NCBI GenBank assembly: GCA_965262565.1
Contig: CBDHFQ010000044.1
Span: 1 to 64,000 of the forward strand
Length of the DNA: 64,000 bases
Source: CBDHFQ01 sp965262565
Lineage (GTDB): Bacteria > Bacteroidota > Bacteroidia > J057
Reading direction: 5' to 3'
Position 1 is the first letter of the stretch. Each line of letters begins with the position of its first letter. The notes under the pieces are model-generated. The model was given only the letters and a program-made list of their open reading frames with translations, was not told where the DNA came from and did no database searches. Position numbers and translations under genes: made by a program. Shown here in pieces: positions 8,617 through 16,732 of the stretch.

Positions 8617-9441
8617 TTAATTACAAAGTGGAATATCAGCAATGGTAAAATGAGGCGTCAAGCGAACAATATCCTCGGGATTTACATAAAAAACGAGCCA
8701 ATCATCCTCTTGCGACAATTCTCCACACATGCTTACCTGATCTGCTAAAAAGGGTAACACGTTCTCATTAATGGGTGATCCGTCGGCTCCCTTTAAAATA
8801 CAAAAATTGACATTCTCAGCTTTATCCGTCATCCTTACAATAGGAGTAATCCCGCCTGACACACAATTTATAGCACAAGATCGATGAGGCTTACCATAGC
8901 CTGGCTTCATTACTCCCAGGGCGCATTTAGAATCCAGGATTTCCCCTAATACCCTTTGAGTACCTAACTCATTTATCAAACGCTCCCTTTTATCACCATT
9001 ATCCTTAATCTCAAGAAAAGAAGCTGTCTTTTTTGTAAGCTCAAAAGCTTGTTTTTGGGTATTGAAAATTCTGGTACCTTCTAACTTCACATGTTTGCCT
9101 TCCAAATCAATATTTCTCTTCTTTTCTATAGTAGCAATAGCTTCTTCAGGACCAAACTTTCCAAATCCTATTAATAACACACTCTTAACTTGACCGTTTT
9201 CCTGCAATTTAACCATAGGGACAGGATGTTTTGTCAAAGTTCCTTCCAAAGTGCTTAAGGTTCCCAATTCAAAAGTAGCATCGGCAAATCCTCGTTGATT
9301 TAGAACCAATGATACTGCTGTAAGAATCATCACTATTGCTATCCCTCCTACAAATAGTTTTACAGTTCTGGCTACAGAGGCTGGAGCTTTCTCCTCATAC
9401 CCAATAAAGAAGTCATCATTTAGTTTTCGTTGTTCTGCCAT
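8617..9441 (-). CDS. Membrane-anchored protein with a DSKC...HRxCAxxC motif, unknown function
   Basis: This 274-residue protein has a short cytoplasmic N-terminus, one membrane segment at about 27-47, and an extracytoplasmic remainder. Residues 55-150 look like a small beta domain. The second half has the pattern C173-x12-H186-x2-C189-x3-C193 (in DSKCALGVMKPG, then HRSCAINC) followed by GGITP, and further Cys at 214, 239 and 273. Clustered Cys and His of this kind suggest a metal or heme site, or redox disulfides; I do not know a characterised family to name. It begins 4 bases after the ferric-reductase/Rieske gene ends, so the two are almost certainly translationally coupled. A role as electron carrier or assembly partner of that membrane protein is inference. 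Confidence 0.7.
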   Translation of the reverse strand: MAEQRKLNDDFFIGYEEKAPASVARTVKLFVGGIAIVMILTAVSLVLNQRGFADATFELGTLSTLEGTLTKHPVPMVKLQENGQVKSVLLIGFGKFGPEEAIATIEKKRNIDLEGKHVKLEGTRIFNTQKQAFELTKKTASFLEIKDNGDKRERLINELGTQRVLGEILDSKCALGVMKPGYGKPHRSCAINCVSGGITPIVRMTDKAENVNFCILKGADGSPINENVLPFLADQVSMCGELSQEDDWLVFYVNPEDIVRLTPHFTIADIPLCN

Positions 9442-9445
9442 GTGA

Positions 9446-10483
9446 TTAAGATTGGATAATTGCTGGTGGACGGGCTGTTCCTTCAGGGTATGGGGTAGGA
9501 TTTACGAATACTTTCCCATTTAATACTTTTACATCGTACGTTTCTACTTTCTCCTTAAATGGAGGAGGCGATTGACCATTCTCTGGAAGGTATTGATATC
9601 CATGCCAGGGACATACGATACAACCATCTACAATTTTCCCTTCTCCCAACGGTCCGTTTTGATGTCGACAAATATTACTAACAGCCGACATTTTATCATC
9701 GTATTTGAAAATGGCAATATTTTGATCATTGACCAAAATCATCTTCGCTCTATCTGGTGCAATATCTTTTTCATTACACACCTCTACAAATCCATCACTA
9801 TCCTTATCAATTGGTCGTATTTCCCTTTTTCTTTCTATTACAGCTGCGGTTAGATGTACCCCTATAATGGTCAACAAACCGATAGCGGGAAAAGCTATCC
9901 AGGCTGGGGATTGTTCTAATTGTACCACGCCCAACATTACATGGAATACCAATAATCCATAGGCGACATATACCATCATATGCAAAGATTTCCATACATA
10001 GGGACTTAAATTTTTCAGCCAGAAATCATGACTGGTTGCCGCCATAAAAAATAGAATGACGATAGCTAATAGGCCCAGAGATTGAAAAGGAAAATTGACC
10101 AAAGAGGTATAATGCATATTAGAACCCAAAATAGAGGCTAGTGGATCGGATTTTCCTAAAGTATGGAATTGAACTGTATTAAATATACTATGGATTAATC
10201 CTATCAAGAACATGCTCACTCCCAGATGGCGTCTATTGTATAAAAGCGGTAAGAACTTCTTATTTAATCTCGTTAACGGACCAATAATGAGAATAACATG
10301 TAGCATCAGAAAAGCGAGAGTTCCAGTTGCTCGAATAATTAAGGTCTCTATACTGATGCTGGGATAAAAAGCGATCTGTAATCCGACAAATAATATCAGA
10401 TAAAGGATCATCAGGCCTAGCATGACCCTATCATACATTTTTTTCTGTTTGTTCCAAAGTACCGGAACGTAATTTACACCCAT
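9446..10483 (-). CDS. Ferric-reductase-like transmembrane protein fused to a C-terminal Rieske domain
   Basis: This is a 345-residue protein. Residues 17-210 hold about six membrane helices with the ferric-reductase-like/MsrQ pattern: NRRHLG at 83-88 and candidate heme-binding His at 98, 168 and 181. Residues 230-335 form a Rieske [2Fe-2S] domain with C272-R-H274 and C291-P-W-H294. The product should therefore be a b-type cytochrome of the inner membrane carrying its own iron-sulfur relay, instead of the FAD/NADPH domain of classical ferric reductases. It lies in the middle of the Rieske operon, 9 bases after the small membrane protein gene and 4 before the Cys-motif gene. Likely role: moving electrons between the soluble Rieske enzymes and the quinone pool or a periplasmic acceptor (inference). 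Confidence 0.87.
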   Translation of the reverse strand: MGVNYVPVLWNKQKKMYDRVMLGLMILYLILFVGLQIAFYPSISIETLIIRATGTLAFLMLHVILIIGPLTRLNKKFLPLLYNRRHLGVSMFLIGLIHSIFNTVQFHTLGKSDPLASILGSNMHYTSLVNFPFQSLGLLAIVILFFMAATSHDFWLKNLSPYVWKSLHMMVYVAYGLLVFHVMLGVVQLEQSPAWIAFPAIGLLTIIGVHLTAAVIERKREIRPIDKDSDGFVEVCNEKDIAPDRAKMILVNDQNIAIFKYDDKMSAVSNICRHQNGPLGEGKIVDGCIVCPWHGYQYLPENGQSPPPFKEKVETYDVKVLNGKVFVNPTPYPEGTARPPAIIQS

Positions 10484-10492
10484 ATCAATTGA

Positions 10493-10660
10493 TTAGTTAT
10501 CAGATATTTCTGTGGATAATTCGCTTACAGGCACTTCGTATAGCTTGTCCTGAGTTACTTGTTGAGGTAGAACCATAACGGATAAGATATACAATAGCGG
10601 AAGAATAACCGCCAGGATGAACCATATGATTCTGTGTCTTTTCCTTAGTACTGGTACCAT
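10493..10660 (-). CDS. Small single-span membrane protein of the Rieske operon
   Basis: This is about 55 residues: a basic N-terminus (MVPVLRKRHR), one hydrophobic helix (IIWFILAVILPLLYILSVMV) and a polar acidic tail. By the positive-inside rule the N-terminus is cytoplasmic. I use the ATG at 10660; a TTG at 10690 in the same frame would add ten residues. It sits 9 bases before the ferric-reductase/Rieske gene and 45 after the other small membrane gene. The tight packing argues that it is real and perhaps an accessory subunit of the cytochrome. No family recognised. Confidence 0.6.
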   Translation of the reverse strand: MVPVLRKRHRIIWFILAVILPLLYILSVMVLPQQVTQDKLYEVPVSELSTEISDN

Positions 10661-10705
10661 TGTTTGATGGGTTATTGTTGGTTGTGCCAATAAACAGACG
10701 TAAGC

Positions 10706-10912
10706 CTATTTATTCATTTTTTTAAAATTAGCTATCAATACGGGCCACAAACCAATCGAAGCGGGTAACAGGATCAATCTCATTCCCCATTTAGCTTCCT
10801 GCATTCCTTCATCTAATCGCTGAGCACCTTTTATGATAAACCATAGTCCGAATATGAGCCCGATAAACACATAGGCCAATATTACTAAAGTTATTATATC
10901 GATAATGGTCAT
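10706..10912 (-). CDS. Small two-span membrane protein of the Rieske operon
   Basis: A 68-residue protein with a long hydrophobic N-terminal segment (residues 1-28), the polar stretch GAQRLDEGMQEAKWGMR, a second hydrophobic segment (about 46-60) and a short basic tail. It starts with ATG at 10912, 30 bases after the Rieske-glutamate-synthase-like gene, in the same orientation. Position and size suggest a membrane accessory subunit of the electron-transfer complex, but nothing in the sequence proves this. No family recognised. Confidence 0.6.
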   Translation of the reverse strand: MTIIDIITLVILAYVFIGLIFGLWFIIKGAQRLDEGMQEAKWGMRLILLPASIGLWPVLIANFKKMNK

Positions 10913-10942
10913 AGAGATAACAAAAAAGTTAAAAATGAGAAA

Positions 10943-12595
10943 TTATGAAATGACACCTGCATAGGCTATTCCGGTTAATCTATGCATATCGTGCTTAAAC
11001 GTGCTTAAGTCTCCTGGATTGAATCTATTGATATCATCGTATCCGCATGCTCGAGAAATCACTTTGATTAGTTCATTGGTAGCGTGGAAGAAGTTGTACA
11101 ATTGCTTGGCTGATGTGGCAATTTCCAGCCTGGCCCTTAGATGATCTTTCATCGTAGCTATTCCTACAGGACAATTGTTCGTATGACATGCCCGCATTCC
11201 CAAACAACCTATCGCCTGGATAGCAGCATTTGAAACAGCGATAGCGTCAGCTCCCAACATGAGGGCCTTGGCAAAATCCTCTGCTATTCTTAGACCTCCG
11301 GTGATGATTAGAGTAACTCCCTCTGCACCTACGTTATCTAGATGTCTTCTCGCTCTGGCTAAAGCTGGAATCGTTGGAACATTAATATTATTTCTCAGTA
11401 CAGTAGGTGCTGCCCCTGTTCCTCCTCCTCTACCATCCAGGATGATGTAATCAACACCACATTCCAAGGCAAAATCTATATCTTTTTCTATATGACTGGC
11501 GGCAATCTTAAAGCCAATAGGTATTCCACCTGTAATCATTCGCACTTCTTTAGCAAAATCCTGAAAATCTTTTACAGAAGTAAAGTCGGGAAAGGTAGCA
11601 GGTGAAATAGCTGTCTGTCCTTCTTTTAATCCTCTTACTTCTGCGATTTCCTTAGTCACTTTTTTCCCTGGTAAATGTCCTCCAGTTCCGGTCTTGGCTC
11701 CCTGACCTCCTTTGAAATGGAAAGCCTGCGCTAATTTCACTTTGTCAAAGCTAAATCCAAATTTAGCTGAAGCCAATTCATAAAAATAGCGACTGTTGTT
11801 TGCTTGTTCTTCAGGCAGCATCCCCCCTTCTCCACTGCAAATTCCGGTTCCAGCCATTTCTGCTCCTTTAGACAACGCAATTTTTGCTTCCCTGGATAAA
11901 GCACCAAAAGACATATCAGAAACAAATAGAGGAATAGATAATTCCAGGGGTTTTTCTGCATTGGGCCCAATTACGACGTTGGTGGACACTTCGTCTTCAT
12001 CCATTAAAGGACGTTTATGTAATTGAGCTGGCAGGAACTGAATATCTTCCCATTTGGGCAAAGTGTCCCGCTCTACCCCCATCGCTTCGCTAGGACCATG
12101 ATGCCCCCATTTAGATAAGCCATTCTTCGCTAATTCCTTAATATATCTGGTATATGGTTCCGTGCTTTCTGGATGTGTATCCTGATATTGACCTAAATAT
12201 TCTTCTCTTTTAAAGGGTTGAGGATGAAGCTCTTGAAATTCCTCAACATCTTTCAGATCTATGTATACTCCTCCATTATAAATAGCTGCTTCAAATTTGT
12301 GTAAGAATTCGTCATTTTGATATTCGCTGACACCGGAATCTATTCTGTAATCCCAATTGTGTAATCCACAGATGAGATTATCCCTTTCATCTACAAAGCC
12401 ATCAGCTAATATAGCTCCTCTGTGCAGACACCGACCATAAAGCACTGATACTTCATCATCAAAACGGATAAGCACAAGATCTGTATTCTCTACTTTTGCA
12501 TAGGCAGGCTTTCTATCCTCTAATTCATCCCAATTAGCTACTTTGACGGGACTGACAATCATAAATTCATTCGAAAAAAAGTCATTTACATCCAT
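10943..12595 (-). CDS. Rieske domain fused to a glutamate-synthase-type FMN/[3Fe-4S] domain
   Basis: This protein is about 550 residues. Residues 10-115 form a Rieske domain with CLH at 56-58 and CGLH at 76-79. From about 150 on it is the FMN-binding (beta/alpha)8 domain of glutamate synthase (GltB/GltS) and its relatives: SDMSFGALSREAK, GGQGAKTGTGGHLPG, DGRGGGTGAAP and ITGGLR. It is followed by Cys464, Cys470 and Cys475 in the C-x5-C-x4-C spacing that holds the [3Fe-4S] cluster in GltS. Neither the N-terminal glutaminase domain nor the C-terminal beta-helix is present. It could make glutamate from 2-oxoglutarate and ammonia, but the family also includes enzymes for other amine or oxo-acid reactions. 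I start at the ATG at 12595; a TTG three codons upstream is possible. Confidence 0.87.
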   Translation of the reverse strand: MDVNDFFSNEFMIVSPVKVANWDELEDRKPAYAKVENTDLVLIRFDDEVSVLYGRCLHRGAILADGFVDERDNLICGLHNWDYRIDSGVSEYQNDEFLHKFEAAIYNGGVYIDLKDVEEFQELHPQPFKREEYLGQYQDTHPESTEPYTRYIKELAKNGLSKWGHHGPSEAMGVERDTLPKWEDIQFLPAQLHKRPLMDEDEVSTNVVIGPNAEKPLELSIPLFVSDMSFGALSREAKIALSKGAEMAGTGICSGEGGMLPEEQANNSRYFYELASAKFGFSFDKVKLAQAFHFKGGQGAKTGTGGHLPGKKVTKEIAEVRGLKEGQTAISPATFPDFTSVKDFQDFAKEVRMITGGIPIGFKIAASHIEKDIDFALECGVDYIILDGRGGGTGAAPTVLRNNINVPTIPALARARRHLDNVGAEGVTLIITGGLRIAEDFAKALMLGADAIAVSNAAIQAIGCLGMRACHTNNCPVGIATMKDHLRARLEIATSAKQLYNFFHATNELIKVISRACGYDDINRFNPGDLSTFKHDMHRLTGIAYAGVIS

Positions 12596-12676
12596 ATATT
12601 CCAAGCGGGTATTTTAAAAAGGTAATTTAGAATAATCTATAATAAGAGATTGTTAACTACGTAACAAATCTTAGGT

Positions 12677-13978
12677 TTATTTTGAATGATTCAAAAGTCT
12701 TTTGACAACCACAAAAGCGATAACCGTACTCCCACTCATTAATACAATCATGATAATCCATGTAGGAGACATCCAGTTTTCCTGAGAGACCCCCCACCCT
12801 ACTATAACGGGAGCTATGGCAGCAGCCAACACCATAAAAGTAGAAACCAGGCTTCTAATCGCCCCCAGGTGAGTAGTTCCATATACCTCAGCCCACATCG
12901 CATTTGTTGTTAGTGAACTTAAACTGGCAGAAATACCACATAACAAGAAGAAAATGATGGCAGCCACGGCAGATTGGCTCAAAATCAAAAGAAGAGATCC
13001 TAGAATTAAAGGAATCAACACAAATCTAAAACTTTTTGTTGCTGTATATTTATCTATCACTGGGCCTAAAAATAGATTGGAAATGATTCTTGTTAAGCCG
13101 AATAAACTAATACACGAGGCCATCAGGGATAGCGACCATCCGTTATAAGAAGCAATCGTCGATTGGTGGATAAATACTCCAGTAGTAAAAAAGGCTACCC
13201 ATAAATTGACCAAAGCCAATAAATAAAAATTGGGGTCGCGGATAACTTCTTTTCTACTTGCATCCTTTTTTTCTGGATGAGATGGTTCGCCGTTCTGATT
13301 GTTTGAGGCACTTAAAGGGGCTTGAAGGGATGCCTCAGGATTCTGTTCCTCTAACATGGGTTTTAAGGTATGTCCTCCTAAGGAAGGTAATTGGTAAACA
13401 TGAGAAAGAGGAATAAGCCAAATGATTGCTGGAATGAATATCAATACTACCAATACAGCTAAAAAAATCCAGCTAAGACGCCAACCGACATTCAACAACA
13501 TTAGAGTGACCAAAAAAGGGAAAACAAATTCTCCTATTGAAATGCCTAATCCTGCCAGAGATAATGCTTTGCCTCTTCCTACATCAAAATATCTGGCAGT
13601 CGCTGTAGAGCCCACTAATATCATTAATCCCTGACCGCAAAATCTCAATCCGAATAATGCTAATGCCATGACAGCTATATGTTGCATACTGGCTGTGAGT
13701 AAGCTAAAGATAATCAATATCACAGCTACTGTCAGACTCACATATCTAACTTTCACCTGGTCGAGATATTTTCCTGCTAATGGGAGAATTAATGCACTGA
13801 CCAAGGTAGCCGTAGAATATATCCAGCTAAATTGCATTCTACTGATGTCCAATGCATCTGTAAAAGACGCTACAAACAGACTAATTAAAAACGTCTGTCC
13901 CAGGCTGGAAAAAAAGAAATGAAGCAGACCATAACTCAATTGGTTAGGATAAGTACGGACCAGTTGGCTGTAAGTCAT
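12677..13978 (-). CDS. MFS transporter (OxlT-like, monocarboxylate/organic anion type)
   Basis: This 433-residue protein has 12 predicted membrane helices and a hydrophilic central loop at about 215-250 rich in Pro, Glu, Ser and Asn. The half-motif GKYLDQVKVR after helix 2 and its counterpart GPVIDKYTATKSFR in the second half match the major facilitator superfamily. The overall look, with a long polar central loop, resembles oxalate/formate and monocarboxylate carriers. It is the first gene of the eight-gene Rieske operon, 81 bases upstream of the Rieske-FMN gene, and diverges from the deiminase gene. It may import the 2-oxo or organic acid that the operon handles, or export a product (inference). 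The operon promoter should lie in 13979-14154. Confidence 0.85.
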   Translation of the reverse strand: MTYSQLVRTYPNQLSYGLLHFFFSSLGQTFLISLFVASFTDALDISRMQFSWIYSTATLVSALILPLAGKYLDQVKVRYVSLTVAVILIIFSLLTASMQHIAVMALALFGLRFCGQGLMILVGSTATARYFDVGRGKALSLAGLGISIGEFVFPFLVTLMLLNVGWRLSWIFLAVLVVLIFIPAIIWLIPLSHVYQLPSLGGHTLKPMLEEQNPEASLQAPLSASNNQNGEPSHPEKKDASRKEVIRDPNFYLLALVNLWVAFFTTGVFIHQSTIASYNGWSLSLMASCISLFGLTRIISNLFLGPVIDKYTATKSFRFVLIPLILGSLLLILSQSAVAAIIFFLLCGISASLSSLTTNAMWAEVYGTTHLGAIRSLVSTFMVLAAAIAPVIVGWGVSQENWMSPTWIIMIVLMSGSTVIAFVVVKRLLNHSK

Positions 13979-14154
13979 ATACGTTTTCTGTTAAGCCAAC
14001 AAAAGTGAAGAAAATTTGTCGAAAGCAGAAAGTCATAAGATTATGATATAATTAATTATTTAGTGGGAAATTTTGAAAATTGTTAATTAATTGACCTAAG
14101 ATAAAATTGATATTCAATATATTTTTGAGAGCCAAACCTCCTTTAGTGCGTCCC

Positions 14155-15489
14155 ATGAAAACTAAACTCATTTCCTTTATTTGCCTGCTTCTGTGGTTAC
14201 CCGCTTGTCATTCACCTGAAGCTCATTTGTCAGGCCAGAATCATATGGCGAACTCACATCGAATGCCCGGAGAATTTGAAGCCCAACAATCGGTATGGAT
14301 AGGATGGAACGATTATCCACCTTATAAACAGCCATTAATGGATATAATTTCTGCTTTGCATACGCATATTTCTCTAAATATAGTAGTTAGTGATAGTACA
14401 GACTTAAGTTCGCTCAAACAGCAATTGGCTCATAATGAAATAGATACTAGTATGCTACACATATGCTTGAAGCCTGATAATCGAATATGGATGAGAGATC
14501 ATGGACCTACTTTTTTGTTGACTGACACAGGAGAAAAAAGGGTGGTGGATTTTGGATGGACAAATTATGGACATAAAGGATATTTAAAGGATTATTACCA
14601 GGGAAATGAAGATAGCGTAGAGTTTCATTATCAAAGGATTTTAGGAGAAACAGGGAACATTGATCGTCTTATTGCGGAGGAAGAGGGATATGAAGTCGTC
14701 CCAACAAATATTAATATGGAGGGAGGTTCCATAGAGGTAAACGGAAAAGGAACCCTCATTTTGTGTGAAGCGGTGACCTTCCAACGAAATCCTGGTATAA
14801 GTAGAGATAGCATTGAAGAAGAATTCAAAAAAGCATTAGGTGTTAGTAACATTATTTGGATGAAAGAAGGGCTGGCGGAGGATCCATTGTGGTTCAATCA
14901 TATAACAGAAGATTTTTTTGGCTGGGGAACTTATGGACATACAGATGAATTTGTGCGTTTTGCGAATGATTCTACCATATTATTAGCCTGGGTAGATGAA
15001 ACTGAAAAAAATCTAAACGAAATCAATCGAATTAATTTTGATAGGCTATCTACAAATTTTGCCATATTAGAAAAGGCCAGAGATCAAGAGGGCCAACCCT
15101 TTCGCATAATTAAGGTTCCCCTGCCAGATCCTGTTTTTTTAACCACTACGATGACAAAAGGAAGAGGAGCGTTAGGAGAAGATCGTACCAACTGGCAGAT
15201 TCCGCTATCCTGGTTACCACAAAAAGGAATCAAAAAGGAAGGAGATCAAATAAAATGGGTTGCAGCTTCCAGTTACTTAAATTACTTGGTTACAAACGAA
15301 CAGGTATTGTTGCCCTCTTATAAAGGTGGAAAGAGTACTGAAATGAAAGAAGCTAAGGTAAAAATAATATTTAGTGAAGTTTTTAAGGGTCGAAAGCTAA
15401 TTTTTCTGGATGTTATGAATCTCAATTACCACGGAGGAGGAATACATTGTGTAACTCAGCAGGAACCATTGTTTGAAGATCTTCAATAA
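14155..15489 (+). CDS. Secreted lipoprotein of the agmatine deiminase/peptidylarginine deiminase family
   Basis: This protein of about 444 residues starts at the ATG at 14155. A TTG 48 bases upstream is less likely, because the signal peptide begins at this ATG (LLLWLPACHS, lipobox Cys18). The pentein fold motifs are present: PGEFEAQQSVWIGW near the start, RIWMRDHGPTF (Asp), GTYGHTDEFVRF (His and Asp), and the nucleophile Cys in GGGIHCVTQQEP near the C-terminus. Agmatine deiminases turn agmatine into N-carbamoylputrescine; close secreted relatives deiminate C-terminal arginine in peptides. Surface anchoring suggests an extracytoplasmic substrate. It diverges from the Rieske operon and is followed by a 442-base gap, so it is probably transcribed alone. 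Confidence 0.86.
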   Translation: MKTKLISFICLLLWLPACHSPEAHLSGQNHMANSHRMPGEFEAQQSVWIGWNDYPPYKQPLMDIISALHTHISLNIVVSDSTDLSSLKQQLAHNEIDTSMLHICLKPDNRIWMRDHGPTFLLTDTGEKRVVDFGWTNYGHKGYLKDYYQGNEDSVEFHYQRILGETGNIDRLIAEEEGYEVVPTNINMEGGSIEVNGKGTLILCEAVTFQRNPGISRDSIEEEFKKALGVSNIIWMKEGLAEDPLWFNHITEDFFGWGTYGHTDEFVRFANDSTILLAWVDETEKNLNEINRINFDRLSTNFAILEKARDQEGQPFRIIKVPLPDPVFLTTTMTKGRGALGEDRTNWQIPLSWLPQKGIKKEGDQIKWVAASSYLNYLVTNEQVLLPSYKGGKSTEMKEAKVKIIFSEVFKGRKLIFLDVMNLNYHGGGIHCVTQQEPLFEDLQ

Positions 15490-15931
15490 GTCATGTGCTT
15501 TAATAGACATATTACAAATCGTCCGTTATAGTAAAAAAAGAGGATAATAAGTAGCAATTGCTTTATTACCCTCTTCCAAAGTTTTCATGATTGGCAAAAA
15601 ATCAATCAATAAGTAATGATGTATAAATTAGGAGCAAATGAATTATTTATATTAAATAATACTTTAAATTTACAATATTTAATTGATTCGATCTTATTTA
15701 ATAAACCATAAAATGGAAAACAGGTATATTTAACCTTTTTATTTGCACCAATTACCCTAATTCGTAAGTATATACACCTCTTTATTGAAGCCCTGTCGTA
15801 AAATACTCACTATCAATTATTTCCGCCTGATTTCCAAGGCTCTAAAATCGAAACAAGTGGTTAGTAATTCGTATACAAAATCATATTTATATGACATAAT
15901 TTTGATTTATTAACTACTAATTTTTAGACTT
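15490..15931. other. Intergenic region with a hairpin and a MarR-site-like sequence
   Basis: This gap holds no gene I can support. An imperfect hairpin with arms at 15538-15550 and 15563-15575 (one mismatch) lies after the deiminase gene. It has no T run on the plus strand, so it is only a weak terminator. GTTAGTAATTC at 15860-15870 repeats the sequence at 1039-1049 and half of the putative MarR operator. TAATTTTG at 15897-15904 fits the Bacteroidota -7 consensus TAnnTTTG upstream of the 15932 gene, but I see no matching -33 element. Confidence 0.35.
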
Positions 15932-16705
15932 ATGACTAGTTTAACTCAACTTAGCCGTCCTTTTGTCGAAAAGCAAGATTTGTACAAGGGCTGGATTAAT
16001 GATTGGAAAATATGTAATTTCAGTGAATTGGCAGATTGCTTTCATTTAGACAGGGATCGTACATCCCTGATTTCTTCAGATAATACTTCTGAGGGAAAAT
16101 ATCTGGTCAGAGTTGGAAGTTATCATTTAGCAGCAGATGTTTGGGGAGACATTCTAAGAGAAATGAAAGCACATCGTTTAAACAGCATCCGAATTCATTT
16201 ATCTATTGGTCAAATACCTGAGTTTAAATCTACTCCTATTCTTATTCCATTAATTCAAGCTATCAATAAGGAATTGATTGCTTCTAGTGGAGGAGAGGAG
16301 GGAAGCGGAATGTTATATCCTTTTACTCCCGAATTTCCCATCACAGAAGAAATTGCCCCCAGAGCAATTATTCCTCCAGAAATGGTTTCTAGTTTAATCG
16401 GAAATTGGTCCAAATTAGCTATTTCTGCTGTAGTAGATCAATTTGAGTCTAAGGAAAATAGTACGCTCGAAAGAGTAAGACATTATACCTTTGAACAAAA
16501 TGATGTGGTGCTAATGCCGGATTCTGAAGAGAAGATTAGCGAAGTATATTTTTATCCTGGAATTAATCATAATTTTGATTCTGAAGGGAGACCATCATTT
16601 GCACCAGTTCTGGAATTTCAGTATCATAACAGCACGGTAAGGGGAAACGACCCAAAAAATCCTTCTTGTTTTGAGTTTGCGACTCCTTGTCCACCGACTT
16701 GTTGA
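15932..16705 (+). CDS. Protein of unknown function with Cys-rich C-terminus
   Basis: This 257-residue soluble protein has no signal peptide or membrane helix. The middle has the look of an alpha/beta fold (residues 85-130). The C-terminus ends in a cysteine-containing tail, CFEFATPCPPTC, with the last Cys as the final residue. I do not recognise the family. It is 27 bases upstream of a 7TM protein gene, and beyond that lie a histidine kinase and a LuxR regulator on the same strand. It could be part of that signalling unit, or be the gene the kinase pair controls. The terminal Cys triplet could bind metal or be a modification site; both are guesses. Confidence 0.6.
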   Translation: MTSLTQLSRPFVEKQDLYKGWINDWKICNFSELADCFHLDRDRTSLISSDNTSEGKYLVRVGSYHLAADVWGDILREMKAHRLNSIRIHLSIGQIPEFKSTPILIPLIQAINKELIASSGGEEGSGMLYPFTPEFPITEEIAPRAIIPPEMVSSLIGNWSKLAISAVVDQFESKENSTLERVRHYTFEQNDVVLMPDSEEKISEVYFYPGINHNFDSEGRPSFAPVLEFQYHNSTVRGNDPKNPSCFEFATPCPPTC

Positions 16706-16732
16706 AGTGCTTTCTTAACACATTCGTAAAAC

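Noticed and set aside
15538..15575. Hairpin after the deiminase gene as a terminator
   Set aside because: Its stem has a mismatch and it lacks a T run on the plus strand, so I did not call it as a terminator.
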